Origin: an uncultured Clostridia bacterium
GTDB taxonomy: Bacteria > Bacillota > Clostridia > Oscillospirales > Acutalibacteraceae
Length of the DNA: 64,000 nt
NCBI GenBank assembly: GCA_947168445.1
Contig: CAMVLW010000004.1
Location: 1-64,000 of the forward strand
Direction: 5' to 3'
Made by a program: the position numbers and the translations under genes
The notes under the pieces: model-generated
What the model was told of the DNA's origin: nothing
The model's input: the letters and a program-made list of their open reading frames with translations, nothing else
The model's database searches: none
Part shown: positions 1 to 8,231 of the stretch, one piece after another
Layout: each line of letters starts with the position of its first letter
How positions within the stretch are numbered: position 1 is the stretch's first letter

Positions 1-40
1 GTCCGTCGCAATTCGGACACTTGTAGTTCATAGTAGCCAT
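1..40 (-). CDS. 5' end of a zinc-ribbon protein gene (partial, runs off the window)
   Basis: Too short for the ORF track. On the minus strand an ATG at 40 opens a frame reading MATMNYKCPNCDG before the window ends. An AGGAG Shine-Dalgarno sits about 7 nt upstream. The CPNC pair is the first knuckle of a zinc ribbon. The gene lies just downstream of the SPFH/zinc-ribbon gene on the same strand. In Bacillus the YdjI-type SPFH gene is clustered with a TFIIB-type zinc-ribbon gene (ydjG), so this may be that partner; the assignment is inference from 13 residues and context. Confidence 0.6.
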   Translation of the reverse strand, partial: MATMNYKCPNCDG

Positions 41-64
41 AAAGCTGCTCCTATTTTTAAAAAT

Positions 65-152
65 GGGCGACCGCTCAGAATGACAGAATAAGGTTAAAAT
101 TCTGCCTCTGTCTGTTTAGCTTGTTGACATTGACCGCAAGGGTCGCCCCTAC
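65..152. repeat. Intergenic repeat pieces (CTGTCATTCTGAGCGGT and CGCCCCTAC families)
   Basis: The gap between the zinc-ribbon and SPFH genes holds, at 68-86, the reverse complement of the CTGTCATTCTGAGCGGTCG element that recurs at 22601 and 22699. At 132-152 there is a small hairpin (GACC-GCAA-GGTC) running into CGCCCCTAC, which matches the GTAGGGGCG elements at 22558 and 27724. No gene is visible here. Confidence 0.6.
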
Positions 153-164
153 GAATTTGTTAAT

Positions 165-1421
165 TTATTGCTTAGTGCCGCACTCGGGGCAGAATTTCTG
201 TCCTTCGGTCAGCTGTGCGCCGCAGTTGCCGCAGAAGCGCTTTTTGGGTGCGTCGGGCTTTTTGCCGCCGCATTCGGAGCAGAAGTTGCCGTTGTTGGTT
301 GCGCCGCAGCTCGGACAAGTCCAGCCGCCTGCGGGAGCCGCCTGCTGCTGAGGAGCCTGCTGCTGTTGCTGCATGGGCTGCTGCTGATAGCCGCCGTTTT
401 GAGGCGTGTACTGGGGATTCTGCATGTAGGTTCCCATTACGCCGCCGCCCATGTTCTGCGCCATGCCCATGCCGAGGAACGCGTTCATTGCGCCGCCCTC
501 GTTGTGGCCTGCCGCGTTGATGCCTTCAGCGATGTTCTGCGCCATGTAAGCCTGCTGGTTGGCGCCGTCGCGCAGATAGCTGACGGTAGAACCCATTGCG
601 GCACGCTTGTCGATGATTTCCTGGCTCTTGTCGGAATACTTGGGCGGCATCATGGAAACGTGCGAAATCGCAAAGCCGCGGTTTTCGTTCCAGTCGTCGT
701 CGAGCGCGTCGCGCATGTACTTCGCCATTTCCTTTGACTTGGAGGTGATGAAGCTGATGCGGTTGCCGTCGGCGGAATACTGGTTGAACGCGGTGCCGAG
801 CTCGGTCACAAACTCCTCGTTATACATACGGATAAATTCGCCCTCAAACTCAAGGCTCCTGTTCTCGGTGATGATCTCGTTGGGAATCACCTGCTGATAG
901 AACTTGAAGGGATCGGTAATCTCGATGGAATAGGAACCGTGAAGTCCCATAAAGAGCTCCGCGTCATAGAATGCGTCATAATACTGAACCGGCGAGGTGG
1001 TGCCGAATTTCAGGTTTTTGATTTCCTTTAAGTTGATATAGAAAACGTGCTGGGACTGTGAGGAAACGCCGCCGTATTTGATACGCGAGAAGCTTTCTTT
1101 GATGGCGTCGCCGAACTGTCCGTTAAACAGAGAGGGCATAGAACTGTTGTCAACCTTAAAGTAGCCCGGCTCTGCGGTGTAGTCAACAATTTTGCCGCCG
1201 TCAACGAGAATCATCATCTGCTTGTCGTAAACATGGATGATGGAGCCGTTGGAAACGATATTGGAAGAACCCTTTTTATTCTGGTTTTTGCCGTTCTGCG
1301 TTACGAGCTGACCCGGAGCGATAACGGTATGTTCGCCCATAGGAGAGGGCTCGATGACTTCAAGCCATGTGTCGGCAAGACCGCCTGTTACGGCGTTAAT
1401 CGCCGCTCTGATAATACCCAT
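165..1421 (-). CDS. SPFH/band-7 domain protein with C-terminal zinc ribbons (YdjI-like)
   Basis: A 418-residue cytosolic protein. Residues about 20-330 match the SPFH (band 7) family seen in YdjI-type 'virion core protein' homologues, with the conserved start MGIIRAAINAVTGGLAD. A Gln/Pro/Gly-rich linker follows (about 330-365). Two zinc ribbons close the protein: CPSC...CSEC near 369-385 and CGNC...CPEC near 397-414. SPFH proteins organise membranes or scaffold partners; YdjI relatives are linked to phage-shock-like membrane stress in Bacillus, but the exact role here is unknown. The start is supported by AAAGGAG 11 nt before the ATG. The downstream gene also begins with a zinc ribbon, so the two may form an operon. 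Confidence 0.8.
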   Translation of the reverse strand: MGIIRAAINAVTGGLADTWLEVIEPSPMGEHTVIAPGQLVTQNGKNQNKKGSSNIVSNGSIIHVYDKQMMILVDGGKIVDYTAEPGYFKVDNSSMPSLFNGQFGDAIKESFSRIKYGGVSSQSQHVFYINLKEIKNLKFGTTSPVQYYDAFYDAELFMGLHGSYSIEITDPFKFYQQVIPNEIITENRSLEFEGEFIRMYNEEFVTELGTAFNQYSADGNRISFITSKSKEMAKYMRDALDDDWNENRGFAISHVSMMPPKYSDKSQEIIDKRAAMGSTVSYLRDGANQQAYMAQNIAEGINAAGHNEGGAMNAFLGMGMAQNMGGGVMGTYMQNPQYTPQNGGYQQQPMQQQQQAPQQQAAPAGGWTCPSCGATNNGNFCSECGGKKPDAPKKRFCGNCGAQLTEGQKFCPECGTKQ

Positions 1422-1554
1422 AGTAATATTCTCCTTTTCAAAAAGAATTTAACGGCGCTGCAAAGGGCAGACTTACCGTATTGTAAATATCATAATATGT
1501 TTTTGCTAAAAAAGCAAGTGTTTTTTCGTTTTTTCTGTGCCAAGTTATCCATTG

Positions 1555-2148
1555 TCAATTGAAATGCACCATCTGCGTTTCAAACGAAGCGCTGCCGTTT
1601 TTTACGCAGACGGAAACGGAATAGTCCGCAAAATTCTGTGTTTTGATGTTGTAAACGCCGCCGTTTTCGCAAAAGACGCCGCCGCTGACGTCAACGGTTT
1701 TTGCCGCGCGGTGAAAGCCCTCGCCCATGCATTTGAGCAGCGCTTCTTTTTTTGTCCACAAATCGAAAAACACACCAAGGCGGTCGGGGTTCTGTCGAAT
1801 CAAGGCAAGCTCGCGCCCGGTAAAAACGGTTTTTCCCAGCCGCAGCGGGTCAACCTGACGGATTTTCTCAATGTCGCAGCCGATTTCACATTCGCTGAGC
1901 GCAAGGATTGCCCAGTCGCCGCTGTGAGAAAGATTAAAGCACCTGCCGTCCGTTGTGCGCGGCTTGCCGAACTCATCGGTAAAAATTTCCGCGTCACCCA
2001 AAAATTCGCGCAGCAGCAAACCGCCGGCAATGCTTCGCTTGCGGTCGTCGGAGAACCTGTAGCGCATTGCCTTTGCCGCGCGTTCGGGTGAAATCAGGCG
2101 CAGGTGCTCCTCTTGAATTTCATGGATATTCGCAAGAAAAAGCTTCAT
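1555..2148 (-). CDS. 4'-phosphopantetheinyl transferase (Sfp type)
   Basis: A 197-residue protein with the Sfp/AcpT signature blocks: FNLSHSGDW, then GCDIE (Mg-binding acidic residues), then WTKKEALLKCMG. It would move 4'-phosphopantetheine from coenzyme A to a serine of a carrier protein. The acyl carrier protein gene at 12459-12686 is a possible substrate but is not adjacent. It is short for an Sfp-type enzyme (usually 220-240 residues) but has all core motifs. It lies 34 nt downstream of the AbrB-type regulator on the same strand, suggesting co-transcription. The Shine-Dalgarno before ATG 2148 is weak. The stop codon is followed at once by CAATTGACAATGGATAAC-like sequence, a repeat type also seen at the end of aroA. 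Confidence 0.82.
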   Translation of the reverse strand: MKLFLANIHEIQEEHLRLISPERAAKAMRYRFSDDRKRSIAGGLLLREFLGDAEIFTDEFGKPRTTDGRCFNLSHSGDWAILALSECEIGCDIEKIRQVDPLRLGKTVFTGRELALIRQNPDRLGVFFDLWTKKEALLKCMGEGFHRAAKTVDVSGGVFCENGGVYNIKTQNFADYSVSVCVKNGSASFETQMVHFN

Positions 2149-2182
2149 AAATTCACTCGCTTCACCGTATATTTTGATAAGG

Positions 2183-2422
2183 TCACTCGCCGCGCAGCTT
2201 CTGCAGGCAGCCGGCGCAGATGTGCTTGCCCGAAAATTCCGTCAGATTTTCCGGCGTGTTGCAGAAAACGCATTTTGGCTCGGCTTTTTTGATGATGATT
2301 TGCCCGTCGTCGGCGTTGATTTGCAGGACGTCGCCCGCGTTAATGTTGAGGTGACGGCGAATATCTTTTGAAATGACGATACGCCCCGCCTTGTCGATTT
2401 CCCTGAAATTGGTGTAAATCAT
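2183..2422 (-). CDS. AbrB/SpoVT-family DNA-binding protein with a C-terminal zinc knuckle
   Basis: A 79-residue protein. Residues 1-47 form an AbrB/MazE swapped-hairpin domain (FREIDKAGRIVISKDIRRHL, GDVLQI), the type used by transition-state regulators such as AbrB, Abh and SpoVT. Residues 51-75 carry CVFC...CAGC, a likely zinc-binding pair. A very strong GGAGG lies 6-7 nt before the ATG at 2422. It probably forms homodimers that bind AT-rich DNA. Its targets cannot be read from the sequence. It precedes the phosphopantetheinyl transferase gene and faces away from spmA. Confidence 0.82.
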   Translation of the reverse strand: MIYTNFREIDKAGRIVISKDIRRHLNINAGDVLQINADDGQIIIKKAEPKCVFCNTPENLTEFSGKHICAGCLQKLRGE

Positions 2423-2538
2423 ATGGTCGCCTCCGTTCTACATTTTACGCCTATATTTTACCATTTTATGGCTCATTTGTCAATTCTTTCCACGATAATT
2501 TGATTTTTAGTACCGGAAGCGAGGAGGTTTGGGACAAA

Positions 2539-3135
2539 TTGAATGTCATTTGGAGCGTTTTTGTCCTTTTAAGCGTGATTTGCGCGGTTGCGCTCGGAAA
2601 CACGGAAAATTTGTCGAAGGCGTTTGTCGACAGCGCGGCGGACGCGGTGCAGCTTTTGCTGACGCTGGCCGGCGTGATGTGCCTGTGGTCGGGGCTGATG
2701 AAAATCGCTGAACGCAGCGGGCTTAACGCGCTGGTGGCAAGGCTGTTTTCACCCGCGCTGCGGCGGCTGTTTCCGCGACTCGAGCGGGACAGCGCGGCGT
2801 TTGAGGCAATTTCCATGAACATCAGCGCGAATTTGCTCGGGCTGGGCAACACTGCAACGCCGCTCGGACTGCGGGCAATGAAGGAGCTGCACCGGCTTGA
2901 CGGCGGCGATACGGCGAGCGACGAAATGGTGATTTTTGTCGTGATGAACACCGCCTCGCTGCAATTAATGCCGACAACACTGGGTATGCTGCGCGGAACC
3001 TACGGCAGCGCGGCGCCGTTTGAAATTTTGGCACCGGTGTGGATCAGCTCCGCCTGCGCGCTGACGGTTGCGCTGGTGATTGCGGTGACAGGCAATCGTA
3101 TTGCGGCACACAGGAGAGAAAGAATATGCAGATGA
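2539..3135 (+). CDS. spmA: Spore maturation protein A
   Basis: A membrane protein of the nucleoside-recognition (Gate) family, matching SpmA in size (198 residues from this start) and motifs (GVMCLWSGLMKIAERSGL, ISANLLGLGNTATPLG). SpmA and SpmB are needed for spore core dehydration in Bacillus. The ORF track starts at TTG 2500, but the Shine-Dalgarno GAGGAGG is at 2521-2527, inside that extension. A TTG at 2539, 11 nt after it, gives the family-typical N-terminus MNVIWSVF, so I prefer 2539. The 3' end overlaps spmB by 10 nt, implying translational coupling. Confidence 0.88.
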   Translation: MNVIWSVFVLLSVICAVALGNTENLSKAFVDSAADAVQLLLTLAGVMCLWSGLMKIAERSGLNALVARLFSPALRRLFPRLERDSAAFEAISMNISANLLGLGNTATPLGLRAMKELHRLDGGDTASDEMVIFVVMNTASLQLMPTTLGMLRGTYGSAAPFEILAPVWISSACALTVALVIAVTGNRIAAHRRERICR

Positions 3136-3635
3136 TAATGCCCGCATTTGCGGCGGTGATTGTGATTTTCGCGCTGGTGCGGCGTGTGCCGGTGTTTGAC
3201 AGCTTTGTTTTGGGCGCACGCGACGGACTCAGAACCCTGTATCAAATCGCTCCGGCAATTTTGGGGCTGATGTTCGCGGTCAGCCTGCTGCGCTCCAGCG
3301 GTGCGATTGAGGTGCTGTGCGGTTTTTTGGCGCCTGCGGCAAAGGCAGTCGGATTCCCGGTGGAAGTGGTGCCGATGGCAATGCTCCGTCCGGTGTCGGG
3401 CGGCGGGTCAACAGCACTGCTGATTTCGGTGTTTGAGGACTGCGGACCCGACAGCTTTGCGGGCAGGGTCGCCTCGATTTTAGCGGGCTCCAGCGAAACA
3501 ACCTTTTACGCAACGGCAATGTATTTCGGCTGTGTAGGCGTCAAAAAAACGCGGCACACGCTGGTTGCCGCGGTTGCCGCCGACCTGACGGCAATGGTGC
3601 TCAGCGCGGTGCTGACAAGGATTTTCTTCGGCTGA
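3126..3635 (+). CDS. spmB: Spore maturation protein B
   Basis: A 169-residue Gate-domain membrane protein, partner of SpmA. Typical segments are VPVFDSFVLGARDG, PMAMLRPVSGGGSTALL and SSETTFYATAMYFG. The annotated ORF begins 87 nt upstream inside spmA. The ATG at 3126 has AGGAGAG about 8 nt before it and gives the usual short cytosolic start, so I use it. Its reading frame overlaps the spmA stop, so the two are made from one message. Presence of spmAB indicates that the organism or its recent ancestors form endospores. Confidence 0.88.
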   Translation: MQMIMPAFAAVIVIFALVRRVPVFDSFVLGARDGLRTLYQIAPAILGLMFAVSLLRSSGAIEVLCGFLAPAAKAVGFPVEVVPMAMLRPVSGGGSTALLISVFEDCGPDSFAGRVASILAGSSETTFYATAMYFGCVGVKKTRHTLVAAVAADLTAMVLSAVLTRIFFG

Positions 3636-3689
3636 AAGCGAATTCACAAGAATTGACTTGACACCGTTTTTATACAATCAGTTGAGTTG

Positions 3690-3828
3690 AATGTGGAAAA
3701 TTTCAAAAGAGAAATTTGTGTGGAAAGAACAAAAATTCGCTTCATTTTTGACGAAGGCGTAAAAATCAAGGCGCGGTCTTGTGAATCTCAACACTGCTTT
3801 TAACACTTTCCACAGAGTTTTCCACATT
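3690..3828. repeat. Nested inverted repeats made of DnaA-box-like TGTGGAAAR motifs
   Basis: The 310-nt AT-rich gap after spmB (3636-3945) has no gene. It holds two direct TGTGGAAA(A/G) motifs at 3692-3700 and 3719-3727, and two reverse copies, CTTTCCACA at 3806-3814 and TTTTCCACA at 3818-3826. The outer pair pairs perfectly over 11 nt (AATGTGGAAAA with TTTTCCACATT) and the inner pair over 9 nt. TTTTCCACA fits the broad DnaA box consensus TTWTNCACA. Whether it binds DnaA or simply folds as a stem is not decided by sequence. Confidence 0.5.
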
Positions 3829-3945
3829 TTAATGATAGAAACGAATTTTACAGTTTGTATAATTGTGAAATCCGAATGATGTTTTTCTCCGTTTAATTCC
3901 GCTCAAAAATAATACAATTTTGTAACGAGAAAAAGAGGGTTAAAC

Positions 3946-4488
3946 TTGACCAGAAAGATTCTTCCTTTAGAATTCGGCGGCATTGCTTTTGTGTTGGCTT
4001 GCTCCGCCTTTATGCGCCGCTTTTACGAATGGAACAACCACGAGCTGCTTGGAATCCTGTTCGGCGCTGTCAACGGCAGCATTTGGGAGAGCGCAAAAAC
4101 CTTGCTTCTCCCCTATCTGCTGTGGGGACTGATTGAGGTGCTGGCGGTGCGGGTGTCGCTGTACCGTTTTGCCGTCGCCAAAACCGCAGGACTCTATCTG
4201 CTGGGCGGCTTGTACCTCGGTCTGAGGCTCTGCGGTATGCACGCGGGCGTTTCGGCGGCGCTCAGCCTTGCGGCGGCGTTTGCGGTATCGGCGGCGCTTT
4301 ACTGCTCCGATTTGTATCTGCGCGAACTGTTCGCGCCCGCAGTGGCGCTGCTGTTTTTATTCGTCGCGCTGTATTTCAGCCTCACGCCCTTCCCGCCCAT
4401 GCACGCGCTGTTTGTTGACCCGGAAACAGGCATGTACGGCATTATTCCCGACTATCTGGACTACGGAGCAGTGGTGATGAGTGGTTAG
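3946..4488 (+). CDS. DUF6512-like integral membrane protein
   Basis: A 180-residue hydrophobic protein with about five membrane segments. The block FYEWNNHELLGILFGAVNGSIWESAKTLLLP (split by me into FYEW, AVNGSIWE and LLLP signatures) matches what I recall of DUF6512 proteins, whose function is unknown. The start is a TTG at 3946 preceded by AGAGGG six nt upstream; no ATG gives a longer family-like N-terminus. The stop is followed directly by GCGGCAGGG. It appears to be a single-gene unit between spmAB and rlmB, with a separate promoter before rlmB. Confidence 0.65.
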   Translation: MTRKILPLEFGGIAFVLACSAFMRRFYEWNNHELLGILFGAVNGSIWESAKTLLLPYLLWGLIEVLAVRVSLYRFAVAKTAGLYLLGGLYLGLRLCGMHAGVSAALSLAAAFAVSAALYCSDLYLRELFAPAVALLFLFVALYFSLTPFPPMHALFVDPETGMYGIIPDYLDYGAVVMSG

Positions 4489-4555
4489 CGGCAGGGCACT
4501 TACCACAGAAAAACGATTATAATTCCCAAAAAGAAAATCAAATCCTGTATACTTA

Positions 4556-4564
4556 TGTTATAAT
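4556..4564 (+). promoter_or_regulatory. Extended -10 promoter for rlmB
   Basis: TGTTATAAT at 4556-4564 is a perfect extended -10 (TGnTATAAT), 36 nt before the rlmB start. No good -35 is seen, which is common for extended -10 promoters. Confidence 0.6.
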
Positions 4565-4599
4565 ATAAAGGAATGTAACGAAATTTGCGAGGAATGGTT

Positions 4600-5352
4600 A
4601 TGAAAGAGAAAGCGACCGAACCCAAGCCCGATGTGATTGCGGGCAGAAATCCTGTGAGCGAGGCGATTCGCAGCGGCAGACCGATTGACAAAATTTTGGT
4701 GGCGCGCGGCGAAAAAAGCGGCGCAGTGGTGGGAATTCTCGCCAAGGCGCGCGATAAGCAGATCCCCGTTAAAGAGGTTGACCGCGTAAAACTCGATTTT
4801 CTCAGCGGCAACGCGACCCATCAGGGAATTGTCGCTCTTGCCGCCGCCAAGGAATACGCGACGGTGGAGGAAATTTTTGCATATGCCGAAAGCAGAAACG
4901 AGCCGCCGTTTGTGGTGGTGCTTGACGAGTTGGAGGATCCGCACAACCTCGGCGCGATTATCCGCACCGCCGAGTGTGTGGGCGCGCACGGCGTGATTAT
5001 TCCCAAGCGCCGCAGCGCAACGCTCAGCTACACCGTCGGAAAGGCGAGCGCAGGCGCGGTGGAATTTATGCGCGTGGCGCGTGTGACGAACATCGCTAAG
5101 CTGCTCGACGACCTCAAAGCCCACGGCGTGTGGGTGTATGGAGCCGATATGAACGGCGAGGACTATGAAAAATGCGACATGTCGGGCGCCTGCGCGATTG
5201 TAATCGGCAACGAAGGCAAGGGAATTTCGCGTTTGGTGCGCGAAAAGTGCGACGTGATTGTGTCGCTGCCGATGAAGGGAAAAATCAATTCACTGAACGC
5301 TTCTGTCGCGGCGGGCGTGCTGCTCTATCACGCCCTGAAGGGCAGAGAATAA
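4600..5352 (+). CDS. rlmB: 23S rRNA (guanosine-2'-O-)-methyltransferase RlmB-like (SpoU/TrmH family)
   Basis: A 250-residue SPOUT methyltransferase. The N-terminal substrate-binding domain begins VIAGRNPVSEAI. The C-terminal knot has the SpoU motifs: motif 1 LDELEDPHNLGAIIRTAE, motif 2 IVIGNEGKGISRLV, motif 3 LPMKGKINSLNASVAAGVLLY. RlmB methylates the ribose of G2251 of 23S rRNA using SAM, in the cytosol. The ORF track begins at TTG 4585, but GAGGA at 4589-4593 is correctly spaced for ATG 4600. Twenty-one nt separate it from the next gene, so they are probably co-transcribed. Other SpoU family members cannot be fully excluded. Confidence 0.85.
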   Translation: MKEKATEPKPDVIAGRNPVSEAIRSGRPIDKILVARGEKSGAVVGILAKARDKQIPVKEVDRVKLDFLSGNATHQGIVALAAAKEYATVEEIFAYAESRNEPPFVVVLDELEDPHNLGAIIRTAECVGAHGVIIPKRRSATLSYTVGKASAGAVEFMRVARVTNIAKLLDDLKAHGVWVYGADMNGEDYEKCDMSGACAIVIGNEGKGISRLVREKCDVIVSLPMKGKINSLNASVAAGVLLYHALKGRE

Positions 5353-5373
5353 GCGGAAAGGAAGTGGACAGAA

Positions 5374-8058
5374 TTGTCTGATTACGATAAAAAGAACGAT
5401 TTGCTCAAGGAACTTGAAATCCAGAGTATCCTTGACGAGCGCCAGCAGCAGGCAGACCGCGAGCAGATGAAAAAGACCGCGCAGCGGTATCGCGCCAAGC
5501 CAAAGGTGCAGGAGATTTTCAGCAACGCGGACAAAAAGCCACGGCTGAAAAACGAGAACCCGCTGGATTTGGATAAGAAAGAAAAGGAAGCGGACGGCTC
5601 GAACGCGATTGTCGGGGAAAAGACCGCCGCCACCATGAAAACCGAACTGCTGATGGACGGCAGCCAAAGCGGCGAGGACGTTAAAACACCCGAGGAGCTT
5701 GCCGAGGAAGCCCGCCTTGCCGCCGAAAAAGCCGCTGCCGAAGCGGAGCAAAAGGCGCGGGAGGAAGCCGAGCGCGAGCGGCTGCGCGAGGAAAGCAAAA
5801 TCATCACCCTGCGCCCCGAATACGCCGAAGAAACGCAGTTTGCGGGCGAGGTGCTCGGAGAGTTGGAGCAGTTCCGCGAAAATCCGTCGATTGAAAGCTT
5901 CAACGGCATTGACATTGAAATTGAGGACGCGCCGCAGCAAGCGGATAAAGCGGAGAATGCGGAGAACGGCGGACAAGCCGGAGCAGCCGAAACAGCCGCA
6001 CCGCCGCAGGAGCCGCAGCCCGAAATTGAGCCGGAGCATGTGGTGGCAAAGGTGCCGGTTTACCGCCCCGAGGAGCCGCGCAACATTCTGAACGTCAAGG
6101 CGGGCAGATTCTCCGAGGTAGTGGCGCGGGAATATGACGAATATATTCACTCCAAGAATCCGTCCGTGATTGCTCACGTGATTCGCCCGGAGCCGAAAAT
6201 TGAGGAGCCGAAGGAAGAAAAGGCGGAAAAGCCGCCGCTGCAAGAGCGCGTTTTGACCGCTGTGGTGGGCTTTTTCTCCAAGGACGAGTCCGACGACGAG
6301 GACACGCCCAAGGAAAAAGCAAAGCCGGTGGAGGACTACACCGGCGAGGAGGACGAAAACAGCATTAAATTTGAGCTGAATGAGAATATTCGAAAGCTGT
6401 TTTTCCGCACACTGCTGTCGGGCGTTATCGCCGCTGTTGCGATTGTGCTGACCTTTGTTACGCGCGTGTTCCCGGAGGCGATTATCTCCGCGATTCCCGT
6501 TGCTCCCGCCGCCTATGCGGTGTTCAACTTTCTGCTGATTGGCGCGTCGGTGGTGCTCAACCGCGTGGCAATGCTCAGCGGACTGACTCCGCTGCTCCGT
6601 TTTAAGGGCAATTCCGACACCGGCGTTGCCGTTGCGGGCGTGGCGGCTGTGATTCAAACGATTGTGTCGTTCTTCTGTCTGGGCGACATGTCGGGCTTTA
6701 ACATCAACTACTACTGTGTGATTGTGCTGCTCGCGTTCTTTGCGAACAACCTCGGCAAGCTGCTGCTGGTGCTGCGCGTCAAGGACAACTTCCGCTTTGT
6801 GACCGCAAAGGGACAGAAATACGCGGCGAAAATCTATAATAATGAAAGCGTGGCAAACAAAATGCTGAGCGGCACCGCGTCGGAAAAGAATCTGATTGCG
6901 TATCAGCACAAAACAAAATTTGCCTCTAATTTCCTGAAAATTTCCTACGCGCCCGACCCCAGCGAGGATTTGGCTTCAAAGCTTGCGCCTGTTACCACGG
7001 TGGCGGCGCTGGTGATTACGCTGCTGTACGGCGTTGTCAAGCTGTCGTTTTCGGACGCGGTGAACACGCTGGCGCTGATTACGGCGCTGTCGGTTCCGAT
7101 TTCAACACTGCTGGCGGTCAACTTTCCTGTGCGCAAGCTGTGCAAGACTCTGACGGGCTACGGCGCCATGCTGACGGGCTATCCGTCCATCAAGCAGTTC
7201 TGTGACAGCACCGCGATTATGCTTGACGCCAACGAACTTTTCCCCGCTGACGCGATTGAGTTGGAGGGTATCAAAACCTTTGAGGAATACAACGTGGACG
7301 AGTCGCTGCTGTGCGGCATTGCCGTGCTGAAGGAAGCGCAAAACCCGATTGCCAACGCCTTTGACTCTGTGGTTTCCGAAACAAAGGAAACGCTGCCGGA
7401 GGTAGAGAGCGTGCTCTATGAGGACAGCCTCGGCTTGGTTGGCTGGATTAACGGCGAGCGTATTTTGGTCGGCTCGCGCGCGCTGATGGAAAAATACCGT
7501 GTAGAAACGCCGCCCGACGAATATGAGGAGAGCTTCTCCAAGAACGGCAGACAGATCACCTATCTTGCCCGCGCAGGCAGGCTGGTTGGTATGCTGGTGA
7601 CCCGCTATCACGCCGACCCGGAGTTGAAAAGCGAAATGCAGCGCGCCGAGGCAAACGGAATCAGCTTCTTAATCCGAACCACCGACTACAACATCACCGA
7701 TGATTTGGTGGCGCAGCTTTACAACCTGTTTTACCGCAGCATTAAGGTGCTGCCGACAGGCTTGGGCAATGTACTCAAGGAAGCGCAGGGCGTGACCGAG
7801 GAAAGTTCCCGCGCTTATCTGGTGACGCACGGCAAGGCTGCCGCGCTGTCGCGTGCGGTTTCGGGCTGCGTAAAAATCAAGGGCAACATTTCACTTGCCA
7901 TTGTATTGCAGCTAATTGCCGTGGTTTTGGGTATTTTGATCGCATCGCCGCTGGTGCTCTACGCCGGCGTCGGCGTCATGGGCACGCTGGAGGTTCTGAT
8001 TTACGCCCTCTTCTGGGCAGCCGCCGCCATCATCGCCCCGGCAATCCAAAAGCCATAG
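5374..8058 (+). CDS. Degenerate P-type-ATPase-like membrane protein with a long acidic N-terminal region
   Basis: An 894-residue protein from TTG 5374 (AAAGGAAG upstream). Residues 1-340 are charged, coiled-coil/disordered (EEARLAAEKAAAEAEQKA type). Then come about four membrane helices (about 341-475), a 65-residue loop, two helices (about 530-590, including TALSVPISTLLAV), a cytosolic region (about 590-835) and two C-terminal helices. This is the layout of a P1-type ATPase. The cytosolic part has matching blocks: KEAQNPIANAF, GLVGWINGERILVGSR, ADPELKSEMQRAEANGI. However the phosphorylation motif DKTGT is replaced by DANEL (D618-L622), TGD by TTD (769-771), and GDGxND is absent, so pumping is unlikely. 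Probable pseudoenzyme; role unknown. Likely operon with rlmB. Confidence 0.6.
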   Translation: MSDYDKKNDLLKELEIQSILDERQQQADREQMKKTAQRYRAKPKVQEIFSNADKKPRLKNENPLDLDKKEKEADGSNAIVGEKTAATMKTELLMDGSQSGEDVKTPEELAEEARLAAEKAAAEAEQKAREEAERERLREESKIITLRPEYAEETQFAGEVLGELEQFRENPSIESFNGIDIEIEDAPQQADKAENAENGGQAGAAETAAPPQEPQPEIEPEHVVAKVPVYRPEEPRNILNVKAGRFSEVVAREYDEYIHSKNPSVIAHVIRPEPKIEEPKEEKAEKPPLQERVLTAVVGFFSKDESDDEDTPKEKAKPVEDYTGEEDENSIKFELNENIRKLFFRTLLSGVIAAVAIVLTFVTRVFPEAIISAIPVAPAAYAVFNFLLIGASVVLNRVAMLSGLTPLLRFKGNSDTGVAVAGVAAVIQTIVSFFCLGDMSGFNINYYCVIVLLAFFANNLGKLLLVLRVKDNFRFVTAKGQKYAAKIYNNESVANKMLSGTASEKNLIAYQHKTKFASNFLKISYAPDPSEDLASKLAPVTTVAALVITLLYGVVKLSFSDAVNTLALITALSVPISTLLAVNFPVRKLCKTLTGYGAMLTGYPSIKQFCDSTAIMLDANELFPADAIELEGIKTFEEYNVDESLLCGIAVLKEAQNPIANAFDSVVSETKETLPEVESVLYEDSLGLVGWINGERILVGSRALMEKYRVETPPDEYEESFSKNGRQITYLARAGRLVGMLVTRYHADPELKSEMQRAEANGISFLIRTTDYNITDDLVAQLYNLFYRSIKVLPTGLGNVLKEAQGVTEESSRAYLVTHGKAAALSRAVSGCVKIKGNISLAIVLQLIAVVLGILIASPLVLYAGVGVMGTLEVLIYALFWAAAAIIAPAIQKP

Positions 8059-8142
8059 CTACGGCTGTAGCTCTACGGCTGTAGCAGCAGCGCGCCTTTT
8101 GAAAAGTCGGTTTAACTCAAAGGTCGGCATAACGGCGCGTCG
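8059..8142. repeat. Dispersed repeat: CTACGGCTGTAGCAGCAGCGCGCC element
   Basis: This begins at the base after the stop codon of the P-type-like gene. CTACGGCTGTAG (itself a palindrome) occurs twice, then AGCAGCGCGCCTTT, a partly conserved stretch, and GGCATAACGGCGC. A second copy with the same order of blocks is at 22138-22208. A shorter inverted copy is at 41951-41977. Confidence 0.75.
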
Positions 8143-8231
8143 AAATGCAGATTTAGCGGCTGTTATTTACTTAGCAACACACACCGAGTTGCCGAGCCAT
8201 GGCTTGCCCGCTACAGCATTATAAATCGGGT

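Noticed and set aside
3636-3945. Replication origin
   Set aside because: DnaA-box-like motifs are present but no dnaA, dnaN, recF or rpmH is near, and there is no clear unwinding element beside them.
5290-6909. 539-codon minus-strand ORF opposite the P-type-like gene
   Set aside because: Composition is Arg/His/Leu-rich as expected from the complement of a GC-rich gene; no RBS or domain, and the plus-strand protein has clear structure.
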